A stretch of 11,694 nt of DNA from Spirochaetales bacterium. GTDB taxonomy: Bacteria > Spirochaetota > Spirochaetia > JAGLYY01. The position numbers and the translations under genes are program-made. Shown in pieces: positions 6,638 through 11,694 of the stretch (the stretch's first letter is position 1; each line of letters begins with the position of its first letter). The stretch covers positions 1-11,694 of the forward strand of contig JAGLYY010000358.1 in NCBI GenBank assembly GCA_023131935.1, given 5' to 3'. The notes beneath the pieces are model-generated. The model was not told the DNA's origin and did not search any database. It worked only from the letters and a program-made list of their open reading frames with translations.

Positions 6638-8541
6638 CAACCCTCAGCTTCTTCCCACTTTCTATAAAGATCATCGAGGAGCTTAACGATTTTCTCAAGT
6701 TTCCGGCTGATATTTCGCCCCCGTTTGTGGCCCCCCTGTTCGAAAGCACTGGTAATTTCCAATTCCAACTGCTTCTTCTGAGATTCCGCTTCTGTTATTC
6801 GGCACTCAATGTTACGCGAACTACCGTCAGTGGTCCTCCCCGTACCCGAAGAGGACTGTACCGTTGTCCGGTCCTGTTTTTTCCGCTCAGATGATCTTTT
6901 TGATACTTTACCTGATGAGGAAGCTCTTTCGAATCGCCTGGCTGCCCAAAATTCTGAAAAATTGCCCTCAAAGGCAGAAAGTTTCCTGTTTTGAACCTCC
7001 ACAACCCTGTGGACGATTTTGTCGAGGAAATACCGGTCATGGGAAACAACCAGCAGGGTCCCATCAAAATCCTGAAGTGCCTCCTCAACCGCTTCTCTAG
7101 CCCCAATATCCAGGTGATTGGTCGGCTCATCGAGAAGGAGAAAATTAGCCTTCAGGTAGCTGAGCCGGGCAAGCTGTAACCGGTTCAATTCTCCCCCGGA
7201 TAACATGCCGATTTTCTTATCCATATCCTGGTAGATAAATAGAAATGGTGCAACAATAGAAAACGCGTTATCCCTGGTAAGGGGACCGAGGTTTCGAATC
7301 TCCTCTTCGATAGTTTGATCGGGATCGAAAACCTCCTGTTGCTGAGCGAGATATCCTATCCTGTAGCTCGGACCAACTTTCAAAACCGGGTTTTCCCAAT
7401 CACCCCTTTCGAGGATATCCTTTAATAAGGTGGACTTTCCGCAGCCGTTAGGACCCACAAGGGCAATTTTGTCACCGCCATAGATCTCGAACCCGGTATC
7501 TTCAAAAAGAGACAAACTGCCAAAGGCCTTGTCATACCCCTCAACTCTGAGAGCTATATTGCCCCTGTTTCCCTCTGAGGTAAGGGATAACCCAATCTTT
7601 CTGGTATTCAATTCCGGTTTATCCACCGAATTTTCCCGTTCCTTCGCAAGTTGTGTACGCCTGGCCCGGAGTCTCTTCCCCCATGCGGGATCAGCGGTAT
7701 TTCGGGCAAATTGCTCGAACCTTTTTACCAGCTCCTCAAGCTGCGTCAGGCGGCGTTGATTTGCCTTGTAATCAGCCTGTTGGGCTACAAGATTTCGGAG
7801 TTTCTTAAGCCTGTAGGCGGAATAGTTTCCCGCGTACTCTTTAATGTTCCCTTTGTCCATTTCCAGGATTTGGTTACAAACACGATCGAGAAGGTATCGG
7901 TTGTGAGACACAATGAGCAGTGCCCCTTGAAATGAGGGAAGAAATTCCTCAAGCCACGCAAGGCCCTGATAATCGAGATGGTTTCCAGGTTCGTCGAGAA
8001 TAAGGATATCCGGTTTGTTTAGAAACGCCGCGGCTAAACCAAGGACACTCTGTTCCCCGCCCGAAAGGGCCCCAACTTTCTGTTCAAGCTTTTTCCCGAG
8101 ACCGAGGGCGTCGAGGATTGATTCCGCCCGGAGGGCGAGGTGATCACACTCCGCCGCGTCGTAAGCATCCCGGGCATGTTGGTACCTCTTCATCGCCTTC
8201 CCAAGATCTTCAGGTTTAACGGTTGCGAGTTCCTCCTCCACTCGCTCGAGGGCGTCGAAAAGGGAACGGTGCTCCTTTGTTATGGCATCAAAAAGAGTGT
8301 CTTCCTGATGGAAGAAGACCCGCTGGGGAACATACCCGATTTTTACTCCCGGGGTTGTTATCACCTTCCCTGAGCTTGTCTCTTCCTCTCCGGTGATAAT
8401 CTTTAGAAGTGTTGTTTTACCACAGCCGTTAGCGCCAATGAGGCCATAACGTTTCTCCGAATCCAATTGGATGGTAAGATCTTTAAAAATATCCTGTGAA
8501 CCAAAATTCTTCGATATATTAATGAGTTCAATAATTTTCAT
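6637..8541 (-). CDS. ABC-F family ATPase (Uup/EttA-like, ribosome-associated class)
   Basis: ABC-F proteins are soluble twin-ATPase proteins that mostly act on the ribosome, relieving stalls or protecting it from antibiotics; none is a transporter. The 634-residue product has two ABC domains and no membrane segment. Domain 1: Walker A GANGCGKT (36-43), LSGGE (159-163), Walker B ILILDEP (179-185), VSHNR (211-215). Domain 2: Walker A GPNGCGKS (363-370), LSGGELNRLQLARL (447-460), LLLDEPTNHLD (468-478), VSHDR (499-503). A charged linker (about 240-315) joins them, in the place of the P-site tRNA-interaction motif. The C-terminus (about 540-634) is a Ser/Lys-rich stretch plus a predicted coiled coil like that of Uup or YheS. 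Domain 1 is atypical: EQSVLGLAAAF after LSGG lacks the usual Arg, and DEPGNHLD replaces DEPTNHLD. AGGAG lies 9 nt before the ATG. An upstream leader ORF and competing RNA pairings suggest regulated translation. The exact subfamily, and whether it gives antibiotic resistance, cannot be decided here. Confidence 0.93.
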   Translation of the reverse strand: MKIIELINISKNFGSQDIFKDLTIQLDSEKRYGLIGANGCGKTTLLKIITGEEETSSGKVITTPGVKIGYVPQRVFFHQEDTLFDAITKEHRSLFDALERVEEELATVKPEDLGKAMKRYQHARDAYDAAECDHLALRAESILDALGLGKKLEQKVGALSGGEQSVLGLAAAFLNKPDILILDEPGNHLDYQGLAWLEEFLPSFQGALLIVSHNRYLLDRVCNQILEMDKGNIKEYAGNYSAYRLKKLRNLVAQQADYKANQRRLTQLEELVKRFEQFARNTADPAWGKRLRARRTQLAKERENSVDKPELNTRKIGLSLTSEGNRGNIALRVEGYDKAFGSLSLFEDTGFEIYGGDKIALVGPNGCGKSTLLKDILERGDWENPVLKVGPSYRIGYLAQQQEVFDPDQTIEEEIRNLGPLTRDNAFSIVAPFLFIYQDMDKKIGMLSGGELNRLQLARLSYLKANFLLLDEPTNHLDIGAREAVEEALQDFDGTLLVVSHDRYFLDKIVHRVVEVQNRKLSAFEGNFSEFWAARRFERASSSGKVSKRSSERKKQDRTTVQSSSGTGRTTDGSSRNIECRITEAESQKKQLELEITSAFEQGGHKRGRNISRKLEKIVKLLDDLYRKWEEAEG

Positions 8542-8550
8542 ATTCGCTGA

Positions 8551-8652
8551 CTCCTCCGTTGTCCAAATGTTGATTGATCTGCTTTTTTTAAGCTTTCGGA
8601 GGAAAAGCGTTTTAGGGGGTATATCCTCTTAAAACAACTAGGGCCGAAAGCT
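8551..8652 (-). promoter_or_regulatory. Mutually exclusive RNA pairings controlling the ABC-F ribosome-binding site (candidate attenuator)
   Basis: Reading the - strand, arm A is AGCTTTCGG (8652-8644, the end of the leader ORF). Arm B contains TCCTCCG followed by AAAGCT (8603-8591). Arm C is CGGAGGA (8558-8552), the ABC-F ribosome-binding site. A pairs perfectly with CCGAAAGCT of arm B (9 bp); TCCTCCG of arm B pairs perfectly with arm C (7 bp). The two overlap in CCG, so they cannot both form. A local GCTTTT/GAAAGC hairpin would also place CCTCC in its loop. No T-run follows, so control would be translational rather than by termination. I did not find a convincing partner that sequesters arm A. 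Confidence 0.4.
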
Positions 8653-8694
8653 CCAGAGGAATCTTCCCGTACTTCGTCTAATTAAATAAGCCAT
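8638..8694 (-). CDS. 18-residue leader ORF upstream of the ABC-F gene
   Basis: The ORF reads MAYLIRRSTGRFLWSFRP and ends in TAG, 97 bp before the ABC-F start. GGAGG at 8705-8701 lies 6 nt before the ATG, an ideal spacing and a better ribosome-binding site than many full genes here. It is too short to be a conventional enzyme. Its last codons (AGC TTT CGG) form one arm of a 9-bp pairing with downstream RNA. This placement matches the leader peptides that sense ribosome stalling upstream of some antibiotic-resistance genes. Expression is inferred from sequence only. Confidence 0.5.
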   Translation of the reverse strand: MAYLIRRSTGRFLWSFRP

Positions 8695-8823
8695 ATTGTG
8701 CCTCCCATTCTTGATTGCTGAAATACCTTATCACATATTCCTTCGCCGGGAAAGAATGTCGGGCAGCGAACTACTTTGGTCCCGGAGAGCGTTGGCAGAG
8801 TCAGACTGATTAATAGAACTCTA

Positions 8824-10254
8824 TCAGTAATCCAGCACTTCCTTTTTCAGCTTATCCGCGTAATCGCTCAATTGTTTGATTATCAGTTTTTCACGGGACC
8901 CCGGCTCTTTGCTCTGCCTGTAGTTCTCCAACCGTTTTTCGAATTCCCCCATGTCGAAAGCTCTATCATAGGGGGGGGAAAGCAAACGGCCGGCGCAGAA
9001 ACTCTTCCACCGTTTCTTCTCCTGAGGAGACAGGTATTCGGGATAATTCCGGCATGTCATCCTCCACAACATCTCCGGAAGACGATGATCTTCAAAAGAA
9101 AGGGAGAGAGAAGACCATTTTTCAGGGGAGGTTGTGTGGATAGTTTCGAACCGGGCTTTGTCTTCATCCCGAAAGAACCCCCCCGAATAAATCCGCAAAT
9201 CAGGATCATCCGAACCTCTTGGATGCTCCTGCTTAAAAACCTTGAATATTTTCTGGGTCAGATGGGGATCGGTCAGGAGAATCTCCCGCCTGCGGAGGGC
9301 TTCCTTCACATCGAGCCCCAGTTTTAATGCGATGACCGGATCCATCGTTTCCAGGGGAGCGACTACCGGACATTTGTTAACGTGAATCCCCTTCAGGAGG
9401 ATCCTCTCCTCTCCCGAGGTAAAAACCCTCCGGCGGATCTCCTCCACCGAAAGCTCGAGCAGAGGAGTCGGGTCACTCCTTAAATCGAAAGCGTAAACGC
9501 AATTGCGGTTCACCGGATCTACCGCTATTGGAGCCACAATGGATGTGCACCCTTTTTCTGATGTAAACATACCGCTTGTATGGAGAATTGCCCTTTTCTC
9601 GTGAATATCAAGATATTTACTCAGGGCTTCCTTTCTCCGAAGACCGAAAACGTAAGAAAACAATTTCGGCTGTTTCTCTTGAATCAGCCTGGCAAGATCA
9701 ATAGTAGCCCAGACATCCGATAACGCGTCATGGGCCTTCCGATGGTCCAGGTTATTGGCGGCAGTAAGTTCCTCCAGCCGGAAAGAGGGCTTCCCCTCAT
9801 CATTCCGTACCCAGGTTATCCCATCAGGACGCAGATCGTGGGTAACCCGGACCAGATCGATGAGGTCCCACCGGGAATTACTGTTAGCCCATTCCCGGCG
9901 GTAAGGATCAAAAAAATTCCGGTACAGGGCATTTCGGATAAACTCATCGTCAAAACGGATGTTGTTGTACCCCGCAACGCAGGTGCCCGGCTGCGACATG
10001 ATTTCGTTTATCCTATGGATAAACTCATATTCCGGTACCCCTTTTTCCTCCGCCTCTTGGGGGGTAATTCCCGTTATCAGGCAGGATTGAGGGTCCGGGA
10101 TATATTCCGGCGAGGGCTTGCAGTACAGAACAATGGGATCTTCGAGGGGTTCAAATTGATCGTTCGTGCGGACCGCCGCGAACTGGGCAATCCGGTCCCA
10201 CATGGGGTATTTGCCGAATGTTTCAATATCGTACCAGAGCAGGGTTTGAGTCAT
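8824..10254 (-). CDS. sbcB: Exodeoxyribonuclease I
   Basis: ExoI degrades single-stranded DNA 3' to 5' and acts in recombination and mismatch repair in the cytoplasm. The 476-residue product aligns with E. coli ExoI along its length. The DEDDh exonuclease site is complete: Asp9 and Glu11 in YDIETFG, Asp102 in GYNNIRFDDE, His175 and Asp180 in AHDALSD. Other shared blocks are LITGITPQEA, NSRWDLIDLVR and PSFRLEELTAAN in the exonuclease domain. SGMF, HVNKCPV and IYSGGFF follow in the SH3-like and C-terminal parts that bind DNA. The gene ends with tandem TGA TAG. No Shine-Dalgarno sequence lies before the ATG; the nearest upstream sequence is a three-codon ATG CAT CAA TGA overlapping the start. 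It is upstream of, and on the same strand as, the ABC-F leader, with about 130 bp between. I see no convincing terminator in that gap, so read-through is possible. Confidence 0.95.
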   Translation of the reverse strand: MTQTLLWYDIETFGKYPMWDRIAQFAAVRTNDQFEPLEDPIVLYCKPSPEYIPDPQSCLITGITPQEAEEKGVPEYEFIHRINEIMSQPGTCVAGYNNIRFDDEFIRNALYRNFFDPYRREWANSNSRWDLIDLVRVTHDLRPDGITWVRNDEGKPSFRLEELTAANNLDHRKAHDALSDVWATIDLARLIQEKQPKLFSYVFGLRRKEALSKYLDIHEKRAILHTSGMFTSEKGCTSIVAPIAVDPVNRNCVYAFDLRSDPTPLLELSVEEIRRRVFTSGEERILLKGIHVNKCPVVAPLETMDPVIALKLGLDVKEALRRREILLTDPHLTQKIFKVFKQEHPRGSDDPDLRIYSGGFFRDEDKARFETIHTTSPEKWSSLSLSFEDHRLPEMLWRMTCRNYPEYLSPQEKKRWKSFCAGRLLSPPYDRAFDMGEFEKRLENYRQSKEPGSREKLIIKQLSDYADKLKKEVLDY

Positions 10255-10334
10255 TGATGCATAATAAAAGGTGAGGAGAAAACCTGCAAGGTCTTGACAA
10301 GCGATCTGCTTCAGGGGTGTACTAGAATGAGCCC

Positions 10335-10361
10335 TGAGCTTAATCTTTTTGATTGAGCTCA
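10335..10361. repeat. Near-perfect hairpin at the 3' end of the DUF4143 pseudogene
   Basis: TGAGCTTAATC (10335-10345) and GATTGAGCTCA (10351-10361) form an 11-bp stem with one mismatch and a five-base T (or A, on the other strand) loop. On the - strand the pseudogene's TGA stop is the first three bases of the stem. No T-tract follows on either strand, so it is not a standard intrinsic terminator. Confidence 0.55.
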
Positions 10362-11261
10362 GCCTCCCAGGATCTTTTTCAATCCTTTTATTTTACTTAT
10401 TGGCAACAGTTCAATACTATCTTTCATGGGAAAACTCCTCTGTCCAGGATAAACAACATATAGTCTTTCCAGCTTCAAATCTTCCAGAACCACTGTCATG
10501 GATTTTGTTACTCCCGGAGAGTCCATATATTTGAACTCAAAGCCGTATCTCTTACCTTTGTAATTGATTAAAAGATCCAGTTCTGCTCCACCATGGGTTG
10601 CATAAAAGTAGGCATTATCACTGACATCCAATATGTGGATAATCTGCTCAATACACCACCCCTCCCAGGAGAGCCCGAGCTTCGGATGGGAGAGAAGGGA
10701 CATAATATCATCACAACCAAAGAGTAAATGGAGCAGACCGGTATCCCTGAAATAAATCTTTGGTGATTTCACCAATCGTTTTCGTGTGTTCTCAAATCAT
10801 GGTTGAAGTTGCCTGATCAGGAATGTTCCGGTAAAGATGTCCAGGTAATGTCCGGCCGTATCTTCTTTAGATCCCAGGGAACGGGCAATGTCAGAAGCGT
10901 TCCATAAATTGCCATGATAATGGGCCAGCATGGTCCAGAACCTTCTGAGTCTTGCTGCCGGGACCCGGATTCCCAGCTGAGGAATATCTCTCTCCAAAAA
11001 GGTTTTTACAAAGTTCCTCCGCCAGTCAAAACTAAAACTGTCAGAATCTGCCAGATAAGCGAGAGGGAATCCTCCTCTGAGCCAGAGATTTTCTTCCTGT
11101 TTTTCTTCAACCTCATCCAGGGCAAACCCCTCCATTTCTACAATGGCGACTCTCCCTGCCAGAGTTTCTGATACATTCTTTATAATGACTGGAGAAGCGC
11201 TGCCAAGAATAAGGAATCGACAGCTATTTTCAGGCCGGTCACTAAGGACCCTGAGTTTTAC
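10359..11261 (-). pseudogene. Broken ATP-binding protein with C-terminal DUF4143 domain
   Basis: This is the remnant of a roughly 380-residue family with an N-terminal AAA-type ATPase and a C-terminal DUF4143 domain, common in bacterial accessory DNA and of uncertain function. The upstream part (11261-10797) carries RFLILGSASP, SETLAGRV, LWLRGGFPLAYL, FLERDIPQLGIRVPA and LRRFWTMLAHYHGNLWNAS. It stops at TGA (10799-10797). The same frame continues FENTRKRLVKSPKIYFRDTGLLH, then LGLSWEGWCIEQII, THGGAELDLLINYKGKRYGFEFK and VVYPGQRSFPM, to a TGA at 10361-10359. The family normally has Trp after the QLQP block, so this TGA is most simply a TGG-to-TGA nonsense change. TGA is the normal stop of glnE and ABC-F, so the code is not altered. 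In-frame TAA at 11264-11262 bounds the N-terminal side; the Walker A region (about 90-100 residues expected) is not recognisable beyond it. Downstream translation from the TTG at 10775 could yield only a DUF4143 fragment. Confidence 0.82.
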
Positions 11262-11515
11262 TTAATATTCCGGATAATAAACGAGCAGTGAAAGAGTCAT
11301 GACCATAATCAATACCGACAGCAACTCTTTTTCATCCGGTTACTACTGCATCCACTCGGCATAACTTATCTCTATTTCGGGTATTATCCAGGCCGGATAT
11401 TTACTACTTTCTGTTATACGTATATTCACACTACGGCTATTTCAGATTAACTCAAGATATCCCCGCTGTCCAGCCGGTAATTCTAATTCTAACCCATCTG
11501 ACTCACTTACTTCGA

Positions 11516-11566
11516 CCGGTTCCCGCAGAAACCTTCGATAAAATCGAGGGTTTCGCTATAAACCGG
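11516..11566. repeat. Long imperfect hairpin
   Basis: GAAACCTTCGAT (11528-11539) and ATCGAGGGTTTC (11543-11554) form a 12-bp stem with one G-T wobble and an AAA loop. It is flanked by CCGGTT (11516-11521) and AACCGG (11561-11566), which pair outside a symmetric 6-by-6 internal loop. The whole 51 bases could fold as one stem. Orientation of the outer GTT/AAC does not fit an integron attC site. It may be a dispersed palindromic repeat or an RNA structure. Confidence 0.6.
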
Positions 11567-11570
11567 CAAT

Positions 11571-11589
11571 AAATCAGGCCAACTGATTT
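11571..11589. repeat. Short perfect hairpin
   Basis: AAATCAG (11571-11577) and CTGATTT (11583-11589) pair over 7 bp with a GCCAA loop. It directly follows the longer hairpin ending at 11566. No T-run follows. Confidence 0.45.
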
Positions 11590-11593
11590 GGTA

Positions 11594-11652
11594 ATTCTCA
11601 TTTTCTTAAAATTATATCCAGCTTTATTTATAACTAACGTTAAAATGAGAAT
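11594..11652. repeat. 11-bp perfect inverted repeat
   Basis: ATTCTCATTTT (11594-11604) and AAAATGAGAAT (11642-11652) are exact inverted copies, separated by 37 AT-rich bases. They could be a protein-binding pair, ends of a tiny element, or a long stem. I see no target duplication that would prove mobility. Confidence 0.45.
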
Positions 11653-11694
11653 CGCTGTTGTCCGGCACTTTATTAAAAAGCACTCTCCGGCAAT

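Larger units (their letters stand above)
11262..11694. other. Gene-free, palindrome-rich right end of the window
   Basis: I find no supportable gene in these 433 bases on either strand. The stretch lies where the ATPase N-terminus of the neighbouring pseudogene would be expected, yet no P-loop coding is visible. It is AT-rich, with many stops in all frames. Three inverted repeats are packed into its last 180 bases and are listed separately. GGTAATTCT occurs twice (11476-11484 and 11590-11598), as does CCGGCAAT (11563-11570 and the final eight bases). Confidence 0.6.

Noticed and set aside
8585..8612. GCTTTCGGAGGAAAAGC hairpin followed by GTTTT as a + strand terminator
   Set aside because: No + strand gene lies upstream to terminate, the T-run is short, and the segment is better explained as part of the ABC-F leader pairings.
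8776..9327. A 183-codon + strand frame opposite exonuclease I
   Set aside because: It overlaps conserved ExoI coding on the other strand, and its sequence resembles no protein family.
9730..10257. A 175-codon + strand frame opposite the ExoI N-terminus
   Set aside because: The opposite strand encodes the complete DEDDh active site; nothing supports coding on this strand.
10254..10266. Three-codon ORF (ATG CAT CAA TGA) overlapping the exoI start as a coupled leader
   Set aside because: It has no ribosome-binding site and is short enough to occur by chance.
10794..10799. UGA read as tryptophan (alternative genetic code) or selenocysteine
   Set aside because: Other genes here terminate with TGA, the family position is Trp and not Cys, and the gene is also N-terminally damaged; a nonsense change is simpler.
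11266..11338. Short - strand frames (for example KELLSVLIMVMTLSLLVYY) as a membrane peptide or toxin
   Set aside because: No start with a ribosome-binding site, stops close on both sides, and it lies in decayed DNA.
11625..11650. AACTAACGTTAAAA as a possible integron attC core
   Set aside because: It does not fit RYYYAAC/GTTRRRY cores, and the neighbouring hairpin has GTT and AAC in the wrong order; no integrase is visible.

Overview
The window looks like chromosomal DNA from an anaerobic or facultative bacterium with chemotaxis. It encodes a GlnE-type glutamine synthetase adenylyltransferase, a CheD chemoreceptor deamidase, an [FeFe] hydrogenase, a secreted subtilisin-like protease, an ABC-F ATPase and exonuclease I (SbcB). 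This mix, the loose lipoprotein-type signal peptide and the moderate base composition fit a free-living spirochaete, but that is inference; no rRNA or other phylogenetic marker is present. I saw no CRISPR array, tRNA, rRNA or complete insertion sequence.

Layout: glnE (5' end outside the window) runs on the + strand and meets cheD tail to tail. cheD and the hydrogenase gene are both on the - strand, separated by about 150-200 bp. The hydrogenase gene is divergent from the S8 protease gene on the + strand; each has a plausible sigma-70-type promoter in the shared gap. The protease gene converges on the ABC-F gene, and a perfect 10-bp hairpin between them can terminate transcription both ways. 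Exonuclease I follows on the - strand, upstream of the ABC-F gene. The right end holds a decayed ATP-binding DUF4143 gene, interrupted by a stop codon and lacking its ATPase N-terminus, then about 430 bp of palindrome-rich DNA without a gene.

The genes do not form one pathway and look like separate housekeeping or accessory units. The most interesting structure is in the leaders. The ABC-F gene is preceded by an 18-codon ORF with a strong ribosome-binding site; the 3' end of that ORF can pair with a segment that can instead pair with the ABC-F ribosome-binding site, an arrangement resembling translational attenuation. cheD is preceded by a 16-codon, cysteine-rich ORF with the best ribosome-binding site of that locus, and its stop overlaps the cheD start as ATGA. 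The hydrogenase is short, with a single N-terminal [4Fe-4S] motif and a serine in its first H-cluster motif.
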